The notes: generated by a model not told the origin, from the letters alone. DNA of 64,000 bases from an uncultured Bacteroidota bacterium (GCA_902786595.1 CADADB010000005.1:80378-144377); one strand, 5' to 3'; positions 7,865 through 16,665 are shown, counted from the stretch's first letter. Numbers and translations are program-made.

Positions 7865-8896
7865 TTAGATTTCCCACGTGTCCCCACTGTTCAACAAATC
7901 GTCCACGCATTTGTACTTGCCGTTGGCCATCTGCTCTTCCATCTGGTCTTCGTACAGTTGCGTGTAGGAGGTCTTCTTGACGTTGCGGATCACGCCGATG
8001 GCCACGGGAAGGTCGCCGCTCATGCGGGCCAGCATCATGTGGATGCCGGTGTCCTCGGTGTCCTCGTGGTGGATCATGATGTCGTCCATCGTGACACCGT
8101 TCTCGCCAATGGTGACGGCTTCTAGGCAACGGCCGTTGAAGCGCAGACCCTTGTTCTTCTCCTTGCCGAAGATCATGGGCTTTCCGTCCTCGAGGATGAT
8201 GGTGCGGTCGTCACGGACAGCGCGGTCGGTGATGGCGGCGTGGGCCTTGTCGTTGAAGATCATGCAGTTCTGCAGCACCTCCACCACGCTGGTGCCGTCG
8301 TGCTTGGCGGCGCGGGTCATGATGTCGGTGGTGAGCTGCGGCAGGCAGTCCAACGCACGGGCGTAGAAGGTGCCCTGTGCGCCCATCACCAACTCGCCTG
8401 GGTTAAACGGGTAGTCGATGGTGCCGTAAGGAGAGGTCTTGGTGACCTGACCGAACTTCGTGGTCGGGCTGTACTGACCTTTGGTCAAGCCGTAAATCTC
8501 GTTGTTGAAGATGGTGATGTTGAAGTCCTGGTTACGGCGCACCGCATGGATGAGGTGGTTGCCGCCGATGGCCATGGAGTCGCCGTCGCCCATGCTCACC
8601 CACACGGAGAGAGCCGGGTTGGCCAGCTTCACGCCCGTGGCGATAGCGCAGGCGCGCCCGTGGATGCTGTGGAAACCGTACGTGTCCACATAGTAGGGAA
8701 TACGTGACGAGCATCCGATACCGGACACCATGCAGATGTTCTCCTTCTTGTGGTTGGTCTTCGGGAAGGTGTTCAACAATGCGGCGAGGATAGCGTGGTC
8801 ACCGCATCCGGGACACCATTTCACCATTTGGTCGCTGGTAAAGTCAGCTTTTGTATATTCGCGATCCGCTTTCGGAACAAAATGTTTTTCTGCCAT
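7865..8896 (-). CDS. korB: 2-oxoacid:ferredoxin oxidoreductase, beta subunit
   Basis: The product is 343 aa, the usual length. This subunit binds thiamine diphosphate and carries out oxidative decarboxylation of a 2-oxoacid (typically 2-oxoglutarate) to the acyl-CoA, passing electrons to ferredoxin. WCPGCGDH at residues 27-34 supplies Cys28 and Cys31 of the Fe-S site, and GDGDS at 103-107 is the ThDP/Mg motif, followed by NNEIYGLTKGQ. It lies 33 bases downstream of korA in the same operon and ends at the terminator at 7808-7833. Its last 72 bases are duplicated at 1012-1083, so the gene end appears to be the junction of the adjacent island, although the frame is intact. Confidence 0.95.
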   Translation of the reverse strand: MAEKHFVPKADREYTKADFTSDQMVKWCPGCGDHAILAALLNTFPKTNHKKENICMVSGIGCSSRIPYYVDTYGFHSIHGRACAIATGVKLANPALSVWVSMGDGDSMAIGGNHLIHAVRRNQDFNITIFNNEIYGLTKGQYSPTTKFGQVTKTSPYGTIDYPFNPGELVMGAQGTFYARALDCLPQLTTDIMTRAAKHDGTSVVEVLQNCMIFNDKAHAAITDRAVRDDRTIILEDGKPMIFGKEKNKGLRFNGRCLEAVTIGENGVTMDDIMIHHEDTEDTGIHMMLARMSGDLPVAIGVIRNVKKTSYTQLYEDQMEEQMANGKYKCVDDLLNSGDTWEI

Positions 8897-8929
8897 AATT
8901 ATCTGTGATTAAATGGTTCGTGATTGAAA

Positions 8930-10777
8930 TTATTTGGCAAGCAGTCTTTCGAACTCGGCTTTCAGCTCGCCCACCTCGAACGGGAGACCCATGATCTTGT
9001 TGTACTGGGTCATCGGGCATTCGGGGAACTGGGTGCGGAGGTAGCCGGCAAACTGACCGTTGTTGAGCTCGCAGACGACGATCTTCTTGTATTTCTTGAG
9101 GATGTCGCCGGTGTTCTTCGGCAGCGGGCAAATATAGTTGAAGTGGGTGTAAGCCACCTTCTTACCTTCCTTGTTCATCTCTTCCACAGCGAGGGTGAGC
9201 GCACCGGAGGTGCCGCCCCAACCCACCACGAGGAGCTCGGCGTCGGGATCGCCGGTCACTTCCTGGTCGGGGATGTAGTTGGCCACGCGGTTCACCTTCT
9301 CCTGACGGTTGTACACCATCAAGGCGTGGTTCTCGGGATCGGTGCTCAGAGGTCCGTCGGGACATTTCTCCAGACCGCCCACACGGTGTCTCAAACCTTC
9401 CATGCCGGGCAGTGCCCATTCGCGAGCGAACGTGACGGGGTCGCGACGGAACGGTCTGTAGTTAGGATCGTTAGGCGTAGCCAGACGCGGTTTGATGTCG
9501 GGCATGTCGGCCATCTTGGGGATGCGGAACAGCTGGGAGCCGTTGCCGAGGTAGCCGTCGGTGAGCAGGATGACGGGGGTCATGTGCTCCAGGGCGACCT
9601 TGGCGGCGTTGTAAGCCCAGTAGAAGCAGTTGGCGCTGGAAGAAGCAGCCATCACCACGAGGGGAGCCTCGCCGTTACGACCGTAGAGGGCCTGATTCAG
9701 GTCGCTCTGCTCAGTCTTGGTGGGCAGACCCGTGGAAGGACCGCCGCGCTGCACGTCAACGACGACGAGCGGCAGTTCCACCATCACGGCCAAACCGAGG
9801 GCTTCGCTCTTCAGCGAGAGACCGGGGCCGGAAGTGGAGGTGCAAGCCAAAGCGCCGGCGTAGGATGCGCCGATAGCGGAGCAAACGCCTGCAATTTCGT
9901 CTTCCGCTTGGAAAACGCGAGCACCTAATGATTTATGTTTGGCGAGCTCCACCATCACATCCGTAGCGGGGGTGATAGGGTAGGAGCCGAGGAACAGTCT
10001 GCGACCGGATTTCTCGGAAGCGGCCAGGAGACCCCAAGCGGTGGCGACGTTACCGGTGATGTTGCGGTAACGGCCCTTGGGCATGCTGTCGGCCTGTGCG
10101 ATCTCGAAGATGTGGGAGTGCATGACTTCCAACTTGTCGGCATATTCGTAACCTTCCGTCAGGACGGCCTTGTTCAGTTTCACGACCTCGGGCTTCTTGG
10201 CGAACTTGCGCTCCAGGTAAGCGTAGGTCTGGTCGAGTTTCTTGTGGGTGGCGTAGAAGATGATACCCAGCGCGAACATGTTACGGCAGCGGTCGGCGGT
10301 CTTCTTGTCGGCGCCTTGCTCGTTGCCGATGCGTTGCGTGAACGAGGTGACGGGTGCCTTGATGATGGTGTAGGCACGCTCCATCTCGTCCGTGAACGGG
10401 TGGTCGTTCTCGGTATAGCCGGCTTTCTCGAGGGCCTCGTCGGTGAACGTGTCGATATCGACGATGATGGTGGCGCCTTTCTTGGCCCACTTGAGGTTCG
10501 ACTTGAGAGAGGCCGGGTTCATGGCGACGAGGATGTCGCACTTGTCGCCGGAACTGTAAATGTGATTACCCACGTGCACCTGGTAGCCGGAGACGCCGGC
10601 GATGGTGTTGTGAGGGGCGCGGATTTCCGCCGGATAATCGGGGAAGGTGGCGATGTCGTTGCCTGTGAGGGCGGAAGCGTCCGAGAACAAGGTTCCGGAG
10701 AGCTGCATGCCGTCGCCAGAGTCACCCGCAAAACGGACGACGATGTCGTCAATTTTCGTGATTTGCTCTGTTGCCAT
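8930..10777 (-). CDS. korA: 2-oxoacid:ferredoxin oxidoreductase, fused gamma-alpha subunit
   Basis: The product is 615 aa. The N-terminal ~200 residues are the gamma domain (GDSGDGM near 20, then the pyruvate/2-oxoacid oxidoreductase catalytic fold). The rest is the alpha domain with SYPITPATD near 265 and the conserved TSGPG and QRGGPSTG motifs. This fused arrangement is standard for KorA in Bacteroidota. Together with KorB it forms the cytoplasmic enzyme that links the TCA branch to ferredoxin. It is first in the operon; two TAnnTTTG elements lie 20-41 bases upstream. No separate ferredoxin subunit gene is adjacent. Confidence 0.95.
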   Translation of the reverse strand: MATEQITKIDDIVVRFAGDSGDGMQLSGTLFSDASALTGNDIATFPDYPAEIRAPHNTIAGVSGYQVHVGNHIYSSGDKCDILVAMNPASLKSNLKWAKKGATIIVDIDTFTDEALEKAGYTENDHPFTDEMERAYTIIKAPVTSFTQRIGNEQGADKKTADRCRNMFALGIIFYATHKKLDQTYAYLERKFAKKPEVVKLNKAVLTEGYEYADKLEVMHSHIFEIAQADSMPKGRYRNITGNVATAWGLLAASEKSGRRLFLGSYPITPATDVMVELAKHKSLGARVFQAEDEIAGVCSAIGASYAGALACTSTSGPGLSLKSEALGLAVMVELPLVVVDVQRGGPSTGLPTKTEQSDLNQALYGRNGEAPLVVMAASSSANCFYWAYNAAKVALEHMTPVILLTDGYLGNGSQLFRIPKMADMPDIKPRLATPNDPNYRPFRRDPVTFAREWALPGMEGLRHRVGGLEKCPDGPLSTDPENHALMVYNRQEKVNRVANYIPDQEVTGDPDAELLVVGWGGTSGALTLAVEEMNKEGKKVAYTHFNYICPLPKNTGDILKKYKKIVVCELNNGQFAGYLRTQFPECPMTQYNKIMGLPFEVGELKAEFERLLAK

Positions 10778-10796
10778 AAATTCTTTTATTTTACTG

Positions 10797-10818
10797 CAAA
10801 ATTATAAGTTGTCAAAAA
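10797..10818 (-). promoter_or_regulatory. Two overlapping -7 elements for korAB
   Basis: Minus-strand TAATTTTG (10797-10804) and TATTTTTG (10811-10818) both match TAnnTTTG. TTTG boxes about 21 bases farther upstream give each a plausible -33. Either could drive korAB. Confidence 0.55.
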
Positions 10819-11157
10819 TAGAGTCCCAAACCGCAAAAGAACAAAACGAAAAATCAAGCAACTATTTGTATAATAACAACTTAACTTTTCGTCCATCATC
10901 TTTTTTAGTATGGCGCAAAAATATCAAATTTAATGAGATTTCCAACGGAATTTTCGCGTGGCGGGAAATTTATTTTTCGCGTGGTGAATTATAGTCCGTG
11001 GCGACGTGCTGCAGATTTTATCGGGATTCTCAGCGGCATAGGCGCAAATGGCGCCTTCTGCCTGAGAGGGTGCCTGACAAGATGCTCGGTGCGGCTGGTG
11101 GTAGCTAGACACGTGTAGAGCGACGGCCGGAGTCGTGGGGACGAACGATAGGGCGTC
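10819..11157. other. Gene-free gap with a GC-rich structured patch
   Basis: No reading frame here has coding character. The left part is AT-rich promoter DNA for korAB. From about 10985 the sequence turns GC-rich. At 11029-11066 nested arms form a strong hairpin: CTCAG and GGCA pair with TGCC and TGAG, inside which AGGCGC pairs with GCGCCT. This could be a small RNA or a decayed element; no known riboswitch core was recognised. Confidence 0.4.
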
Positions 11158-11562
11158 TTATACCAATACGGCGCGTTGGAGCTTTTGGGCAAACTGGGTC
11201 ACGCCTTGATGGATGCGTTCCACCGTTTTAGGCGACGGTTTCCGGTGCCCGGTCACGTAATGACTGAGTTGCTTGCTGTTGATGCCTGTGATTTTCTGCA
11301 AGCCGGTAAGGGTCAGGGTGTCGCCGTAATATCTCAGGAAGCTGGCAGTGTCGTACGCGAACTCGAATTCAAATTCGGGGAGCTTTTTCCCTGATTCCTG
11401 AAATAGTTCCCTCATTTCATCGCAACATTCGAAAAAGTCTTCTTTCGCCTCCTCTTCAGTGTTACCGCACCCCAGGAACATACAGTTGTGTTTCTCATTG
11501 CGGGCATGGATGGACACCATGCCATCACGCCCCACTTCTATGATTGCTGTTATTTTTTCCAT
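11158..11562 (-). CDS. hicB: HicB-type antitoxin with C-terminal HTH
   Basis: The product is 134 aa. Residues 1-65 form the HicB fold (beta strands around MEKITAIIEVGRDG, then SIHARN and the acidic helix after NTEEEAKEDF), related to inactive RNase H-like domains. Residues ~85-134 are a helix-turn-helix (LQKITGINSKQLSHYVTG) that would bind the operon's own promoter. It follows hicA by 15 bases on the minus strand, the usual toxin-first order of hicAB. The product should neutralise HicA and repress transcription. Confidence 0.85.
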   Translation of the reverse strand: MEKITAIIEVGRDGMVSIHARNEKHNCMFLGCGNTEEEAKEDFFECCDEMRELFQESGKKLPEFEFEFAYDTASFLRYYGDTLTLTGLQKITGINSKQLSHYVTGHRKPSPKTVERIHQGVTQFAQKLQRAVLV

Positions 11563-11577
11563 ATTGATAATTGTCTG

Positions 11578-11766
11578 TCAAATTTTGATTCCCGATTGGC
11601 TCACAATGTCCGCCAATGTGCCATCCGCAACTTCCTTTGCTCCATGACGCGGAACTGGGAAGTGGGTGTGCGTGATGGTGCTGTACCAAACGTCATGTCG
11701 TTTTCCATGCCTCACGAAATAGCATTTCTGACCTCTGAGTATCCGTTCGAGTTCTTTAGTTTTCAT
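11578..11766 (-). CDS. hicA: HicA-type mRNA interferase toxin
   Basis: The product is 62 aa from the ATG at 11766; an in-frame ATG at 11778 would add four residues. It has the HicA dsRBD-like fold: a KTKELERILRGQ helix, then a catalytic region with VRHGKRHDVW containing the key His, and FPVPRHGAKEV near the end. The family cleaves mRNA during stress. The TATCTTTG promoter at 11793-11800 lies just upstream. With hicB it forms a complete toxin-antitoxin pair next to the korAB operon. Confidence 0.85.
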   Translation of the reverse strand: MKTKELERILRGQKCYFVRHGKRHDVWYSTITHTHFPVPRHGAKEVADGTLADIVSQSGIKI

Positions 11767-11792
11767 CTTCGTCTTCATTTAGTACAACGCTG

Positions 11793-11800
11793 CAAAGATA
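11793..11800 (-). promoter_or_regulatory. -7 element for hicAB
   Basis: Minus-strand TATCTTTG, 27 bases before the preferred hicA start. Two further similar AT motifs at about 11873 and 11931 share the caaa-ata-taaaa pattern and could be additional promoters or HicB operator sites. Confidence 0.55.
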
Positions 11801-12180
11801 TAAAATTATCTATCAGTATTGCTTGTCTTCTGAACTTTTTTATATTCATAATTGTTAATGTTTTTGTCTGCAAATATATAAAATTAATTTGAGAAAACAA
11901 TGTTAGAAAACAATGTAAAACATTAAATGTCAAATATATAAAAATAACAATTGTAGTAATGAAAGTTGCAGTTTATGTAATGAAAATTGCAAATTGTTAA
12001 GAATATGCGAAATCAACGGTGCCTGTGCGTCGGGTGGACTACTTGTTGTTTTGGAAGATTTTGTCCGGAAAAGTGCATTTCTTCTAAATTGCAGCAAACC
12101 TCAATTGAAAATCGACAAAAAAGAGTCTTGCCGATATCCTTACAATAAAATCACCTTTTTCAGCGTTGTGCTAATCTGAA
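11800..12180. repeat. AT-rich upstream region of hicAB with short direct repeats
   Basis: This ~380-base stretch has no convincing gene. It carries three related caaa(g/t)ata motifs (near 11793, 11873 and 11931), a doubled gaaaacaatgt at 11893-11917, and a doubled gtaatgaaa-ttgca motif at about 11957-11998. The repeats suggest operator sites for the HicB HTH domain. The right end probably contains the promoter of the barrel protein at 12213, but I could not fix it. Confidence 0.4.
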
Positions 12181-12212
12181 TATCGTATAAGTTGTATTAT
12201 AAAACCACAAAT

Positions 12213-13601
12213 ATGTCAAAACATACCCTTATCTGTCTTTTGTTGTTGCTTGGAATGGGAGTGGGGACGGTCTGCGGACAAGATTCCGACAGTATCGTCG
12301 GTGCTGAGCCCGTGAAGATCCCGATTTGGGACAACGGCTTCCGCATCGGGCTGACCTCCCAGGCACAGCTGGTGCTGCCCGCCACCCTCTCGGCCGACGA
12401 CCCTTACGTGAAGAGCCAGCCCGGGTTCGGGGGCGAGAACGGCATCGAACTCTCGTACCATTTCGGCTATTTCGGGGTCTCCCTGGGGCTGACTTTCGGA
12501 ACGTTCCGCGTGTTCAACTTCAAGCCCCATTTCGATGACGCGCCCGGCGCTGACTATGACGACCCGGACTTTTGGTTCTACAACCAATTTCACCATTACT
12601 CGATGGTCCACAACGTGTTCCTCCCGCTGAAGTTCGAGTTCCACTACCCGTTTAACGACAAGTTCGCCATCATGGCCGACATCGGAACGAAGCTCGCCGT
12701 GGGATACCAGCTTCGAATGGCTGACGGGAGCATGTGGATGACGACCTACGAGGATGCGGCAATGAAGCCGTTGTTCGCCTCCTTGGTGACGGACGTCGGA
12801 TTCTACTACCGCCTGCCCTACGGCGACCTGATCCGGGGCTCCATCGGGGCGAACGTGGGATTCCAGCACGTGACGGACGGTGAGTATAGTTACCAAAATC
12901 CGAGTTGCAACGTGGAAGGCGAAGGGACGTTTTTCAGTCGGAACACCAATTTCAACGTGCAGGCGGCTTATATCCACACTTTCCACCGTTATAAGCAGCG
13001 CCGCGTGACGGAAACCGCCTGGAAAACGGAACTGCCGCGCCACGAGTTCCAGTTCAACGTCGGCGACCCGGTGCTGACCGCAAACAGCAGCCATATCGGC
13101 TTTGACAATTTCTTCTGCAGTCTTTTCCGCGGATTCCCGTACATCTATTCCCCGACGTATTGGACTCGACCCATCGGCGACTATCCCATAACCCGTATTG
13201 TACCGACGTTTTCCTTCAATTACCACTACCGCGCCGCAAAGTGGCTATGGGTGGGCGGACTCACCACGGTTTCCGGACTGCACAACACGTGGCACGACCG
13301 TTTCACGGACGAAGTGACCGGCCACGGCAGTGAAGTCCACGTCACACTGATGCCCGACCTGCGCTTTTCCTACCTCAACCGCAAGCATGTGACCTTATAC
13401 TCCGGATTCGGGCTCGGACTGAATATGCTTTTTATGAAAGATCCTCATTTGTACGGTGAAAACACACAGTCTTACTTTGGATTGGCCTACCAATTGACCG
13501 CTTTCGGCGTGAAGGCCGGCGCAAAACACTGGTTCGGCAACTTGGAATTGGGCTACGGTGACAAGGGAATTATATCAGCAGGATTTGGGTATGAGTTTTA
13601 A
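12213..13601 (+). CDS. Outer membrane beta-barrel protein, hypothetical
   Basis: The product is 462 aa. The start at 12213 gives a clean signal peptide (MSKHTLI, a Leu-rich core, cleavage after VCG-Q). The mature part is rich in alternating aromatic/polar strands with frequent Gly and Tyr, and ends in a Gly-Phe-Gly-Tyr-Glu-Phe strand with the terminal Phe typical of barrels inserted by BAM. No plug or TonB box was seen. An earlier in-frame ATG (12192) would only add seven residues before the signal. It is GC-rich like the housekeeping genes here. The substrate is unknown. Confidence 0.75.
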   Translation: MSKHTLICLLLLLGMGVGTVCGQDSDSIVGAEPVKIPIWDNGFRIGLTSQAQLVLPATLSADDPYVKSQPGFGGENGIELSYHFGYFGVSLGLTFGTFRVFNFKPHFDDAPGADYDDPDFWFYNQFHHYSMVHNVFLPLKFEFHYPFNDKFAIMADIGTKLAVGYQLRMADGSMWMTTYEDAAMKPLFASLVTDVGFYYRLPYGDLIRGSIGANVGFQHVTDGEYSYQNPSCNVEGEGTFFSRNTNFNVQAAYIHTFHRYKQRRVTETAWKTELPRHEFQFNVGDPVLTANSSHIGFDNFFCSLFRGFPYIYSPTYWTRPIGDYPITRIVPTFSFNYHYRAAKWLWVGGLTTVSGLHNTWHDRFTDEVTGHGSEVHVTLMPDLRFSYLNRKHVTLYSGFGLGLNMLFMKDPHLYGENTQSYFGLAYQLTAFGVKAGAKHWFGNLELGYGDKGIISAGFGYEF

Positions 13602-13759
13602 CTTATTGATAATAAGTAAATTATAACTTTTGATAGATGCCAATTCTAATTTGAGACGTAGGACGTGGGACTTTAGACTTTGGGGTTGAAAGGAATCAAT
13701 ACGGATTGTTGCTATAAAGTAAGTTGTAATAATTGTATGAATAATAGAAATTTAGAAAT

Positions 13760-14611
13760 ATGAATAAATCAATTAAAGTTCTTATCGTGATGATGGTCGC
13801 CGTGATGATGGCGGGTTGCGAAGTCGGCGAAGGCGAACTGATGAAGACCAAAACCGGACATCTGATGTACCTCGGCTGGACGGATGACATCAACGGCATT
13901 GTGTTCAACATAGTGGAGCCGGCCTTCAACCTCAACGCTTGGGTGCAAGCGTCTGAAGATCAGAAACCGGAGATTTTCCAAAAACACTTTTACAGCAACA
14001 CGGTCATCGATGTGTTGTCGGACCACACGTGGCGGATCCGGGTTGACGGCACCACGGCCTCGCTTCGGGTGGTGTTGGTAAATGGAGCTTCGCTTGCGGA
14101 AACCGGGGCGAAGATGCGGTTGCTTTATTCGAAAGATTATGATCACAGAGTTTGGGCAAACACCGTCTTTGTCTTGGAAAACAAGGGGGACGGTCTGTGG
14201 GATTTTTATTCTGAAGACGGACAAATCTATCTCCAATTCACGCTCGGCACGTCTGAAGTCCCTGAATCGCTCTCCGAAACACCCCTCAAGATAGCAGGTG
14301 CCGGCACTTTCACCGAAAGAACCGTCATATCACATTGCTCGGGGGATGTCTGCTCAGAGGAGACCTACTTTACCTACCTGTCGTACGACATCCAACAGCC
14401 GTTCGAGGCCAGCTGGACGCAGGATGCGAGACGCATCAATTGGACAAGTCAGTTTAACCGGAGTGATTATTTTATCGCGTTTTCCGCCGGCAAGGTGCAT
14501 TTGCAGGCCCTCGACGAGGAAGGTCAGGGCAACGCTGCCGTTATCACCGTGCTCAACCCCGAGGAAATCGAAATTGAGATGGACGGCATCGTGCAACGCC
14601 GCAAGATTTAG
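13760..14611 (+). CDS. Lipoprotein, hypothetical
   Basis: The product is 283 aa. The N-terminus MNKSIKVLIVMMVAVMMAGC is a lipoprotein signal with the lipid-attachment Cys at residue 20, followed by an acidic EVGEGE linker. The mature domain is beta-rich with Trp and Gly spacing but no recognised family. Two Cys (CSGDVC) near residue 195 could form a disulfide. It lies 158 bases after the barrel gene and may be co-transcribed with it. Its stop overlaps by four bases the stop of the convergent ATP-grasp-like gene. Confidence 0.75.
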   Translation: MNKSIKVLIVMMVAVMMAGCEVGEGELMKTKTGHLMYLGWTDDINGIVFNIVEPAFNLNAWVQASEDQKPEIFQKHFYSNTVIDVLSDHTWRIRVDGTTASLRVVLVNGASLAETGAKMRLLYSKDYDHRVWANTVFVLENKGDGLWDFYSEDGQIYLQFTLGTSEVPESLSETPLKIAGAGTFTERTVISHCSGDVCSEETYFTYLSYDIQQPFEASWTQDARRINWTSQFNRSDYFIAFSAGKVHLQALDEEGQGNAAVITVLNPEEIEIEMDGIVQRRKI

Positions 14612-15744
14612 GTTTTGTCGTTCAATTCCATCACCACGGCATACCTTGTCGCGGCCGTGACGGGGTTCAGCGCTATCGTGCCGGACCACCACAGCCCGTC
14701 ACGCAACTGCATTCCCGATTGTAGAGACGTTTCATGAAACGTCTCTACGGATCCGCGGACGATCCGGAACGTGCCCTGCGATTCGGGATGGCAATATCGT
14801 GCGTAGATGTCGTGCGCCGCCATTCCCATCGTCTTCCGCAGGTTTACCTCCACGAAAGGATGCAGCTTGTACGCCCCATCTTCTTGATAGACAAACATAT
14901 CGACACCGGCATCGCCCTCGTAATGCGGGGCGATTTCTTTTTGCAAAAAATCGCTAACGAGCGACTGAATGGTGGCTAGCTCCTCTATATCGACATAGCG
15001 GGAAAGAGCCAGCAGAATCTCGGAATCAGGCATCAACAGGTTGCCGCCGTAGCCATAATGCTCGGTCTTGAAGAGCGAATAGCCCCGGAAGATGACTTCC
15101 CCGTTCCGGCACTCGAACTCCATGGCAAAGTCCTGGACCACCGTGTATTGCTTTTCCGCCAGAATGCCGCCTTGCCGTTTCAGCACGCCCGCGCACTGGC
15201 GCAGGAGCGTGGGGCTCGTCGTCCCGTGCGCGTAGAGGTGCCCGCGCCCGTTACCCGAATACGGCGACTTGAAGATGACGTCTTTCTTTCGTTGCACAAA
15301 ATCCTCAATTTCCTGGATCTCAGTCAGATATTCGGGAGTTTCGGGCAGCTTTTCGGGTTGAGCACAATGTCCCCGCAGAAACTCCATCGCCTCGATGGTG
15401 GTTTTGCGGTGCGCTAGCGCGCGGAGTTTCGACAGTTGTTCGTCTGTCGGCAGTAGCTTGTCCGGAACCCCGATGCGCTGCAGTTGATAGACCACCGCCG
15501 CGTCCCAGCCCCAAGGGGTTACCTTTGTGATGCGGTCCGCGTTCTCCAACGGGGCGAAATTCTTCTGGAACTCCTTCCCGAAAGGATGGTAGGCGTCCAA
15601 CACCACCGCATCGTCCCCCCCCAGATACCGCATGAACGGTGCGCAGTCGTAGGCGAACTGCGCCGCTGACCGCAACGCCACAAACTGCGGCTGGTTGTCC
15701 GCCAGCGCGTAGTCGTGTTCGGGGTTGAAGACCAAAAGGTTCAT
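14608..15744 (-). CDS. ATP-grasp-like conserved hypothetical protein
   Basis: The product is 378 aa. The N-terminus MNLLVFNPEHDYALAD is typical of a Bacteroidota-specific conserved family. The middle has ATP-grasp-like features: VIFKSPYSGNGRGH (nucleotide-binding Lys and Gly-rich loop, residues ~165-180), VVQDFAMEFE, then a metal-ligand region GVDMFVY and HPFVEVNLRKTMG. The family reaction is unknown; ATP-grasp enzymes usually ligate a carboxylate to an amine or thiol. A 28-bp palindromic repeat (14721-14748) is inside the coding sequence and encodes the stretch RGSVETFHETSLQ without breaking the frame. It is probably a recent insertion or a tolerated loop. Confidence 0.75.
   Translation of the reverse strand: MNLLVFNPEHDYALADNQPQFVALRSAAQFAYDCAPFMRYLGGDDAVVLDAYHPFGKEFQKNFAPLENADRITKVTPWGWDAAVVYQLQRIGVPDKLLPTDEQLSKLRALAHRKTTIEAMEFLRGHCAQPEKLPETPEYLTEIQEIEDFVQRKKDVIFKSPYSGNGRGHLYAHGTTSPTLLRQCAGVLKRQGGILAEKQYTVVQDFAMEFECRNGEVIFRGYSLFKTEHYGYGGNLLMPDSEILLALSRYVDIEELATIQSLVSDFLQKEIAPHYEGDAGVDMFVYQEDGAYKLHPFVEVNLRKTMGMAAHDIYARYCHPESQGTFRIVRGSVETFHETSLQSGMQLRDGLWWSGTIALNPVTAATRYAVVMELNDKT
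14721..14748. repeat. 28-bp perfect palindrome inside a gene
   Basis: The arms GTAGAGACGTTTCA and its complement form a perfect 28-bp palindrome identical to 15821-15848. It lies in frame within the ATP-grasp-like gene. Confidence 0.9.
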
Positions 15745-15820
15745 CAGGGGTTAGAAGGTTAGAAGAAGGCGGCAAAGGTACATAAAATACGAATACCCAA
15801 AGACCGATGGAATTGACGCT

Positions 15821-15848
15821 GTAGAGACGTTTCATGAAACGTCTCTAC
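15821..15848. repeat. 28-bp perfect palindrome, intergenic copy
   Basis: Identical to the copy at 14721-14748 and located just upstream of the ATP-grasp-like gene. A related hairpin with the same GTAGAGACG ends is at 19019-19051. Confidence 0.9.
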
Positions 15849-16349
15849 AATTTCAGAGGAAAGATACGTGATTTTGAATATGCGACTTCGTGCAAATCCC
15901 GGAAATATTCCTCGTTATACCATTTTGCCCGCACACCTACGGCGTGCGAAAAAACGAACCGCTGTCCGCATTTCTACCGAGCCCTTCAGCCCTAAAGGGC
16001 TGTTTCGCGTCCGGAACGGTGTTGCGTTTTTAACATCGTGATTTTTCTGTACACGGAGCGGTGTCGGATAACCGAATCAAAAAATGCACAAAAATTACTT
16101 TTTGTTCCCGAAATGTCAACACTCTCGTTCGCGCACTATTTCCGGCCACGGCACACTGTGCCGGGTGGGCGAATTCCCCTTCTATTTTAGAAGGGGTGCC
16201 CGAAGGGCGGGGTAGTAATATAGGCATTCATAATAGGAGCACTCTTGCTTACAATTATTAACCGGCGCAAAAACATGATATTTTGGGTGTTGAAGGAGGA
16301 GTTACAACTTGCAATTTGAAGGTCGTTGCAAATTGTGATGGCTTTTTTG
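15849..16349. repeat. Gene-free region with REP-like hairpins
   Basis: About 500 bases contain no credible gene. A 16-base hairpin (CAGCCCT/AGGGCTG) is at 15987-16002. At about 16176-16212 there is a cccttct/agaaggg hairpin followed by gcccgaagggcgggg. The latter unit recurs in inverse orientation at about 24910-24945. These are dispersed palindromic repeats; no function is apparent. Confidence 0.5.
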
Positions 16350-16357
16350 TATTTTTG
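16350..16357 (+). promoter_or_regulatory. -7 element for the small lipoprotein
   Basis: TATTTTTG matches the consensus. A TTG at 16333-16335 is 17 bases before it in -33 position. The start codon is 38 bases downstream. Confidence 0.55.
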
Positions 16358-16395
16358 CCGCGAAATTCAATGTAAATTCAAAAAATTAATCATAA

Positions 16396-16665
16396 ATGAA
16401 AAAGATACTGATTCTCGGAGCTGTTGTCGCTATATTTGTTTTTGGAAGTTGTTCCAGGAGTAAGGTGTGCAATTGTACTGTCAAGAAAACTGGGTACGAT
16501 CCAGTGTTTGATCAATGGTATTTCCATTCCTTCGACACAACCCAAACGATAGTAATAGGTACATGTGAAGACTTGAACTCCTACTCAACAAGTAATGCTC
16601 CCACTGATTATGGTGGTAATGTGAATTACACCCAAGTGATTGAATGTTCGGAACAGCAATCTTAA
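16396..16665 (+). CDS. Small lipoprotein, hypothetical
   Basis: The product is 89 aa: Met-Lys-Lys, a hydrophobic segment and lipobox FGSC with Cys at residue 19, then a Ser/Lys linker and CNC at 25-27. Later Cys residues (GTCEDL and IECSEQ) could pair as disulfides. It has its own promoter at 16350 and is followed by the bidirectional terminator at 16807-16841. No family was recognised. Confidence 0.7.
   Translation: MKKILILGAVVAIFVFGSCSRSKVCNCTVKKTGYDPVFDQWYFHSFDTTQTIVIGTCEDLNSYSTSNAPTDYGGNVNYTQVIECSEQQS

Noticed and set aside
8240-8707. Long plus-strand frames opposite korA and korB
   Set aside because: They are antisense shadows of GC-rich coding sequence, with no start context or family motifs.
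12216-13226. 336-aa minus-strand frame opposite the barrel gene
   Set aside because: Arg/Val/Glu-rich shadow composition; the plus-strand product has a signal peptide and barrel pattern.
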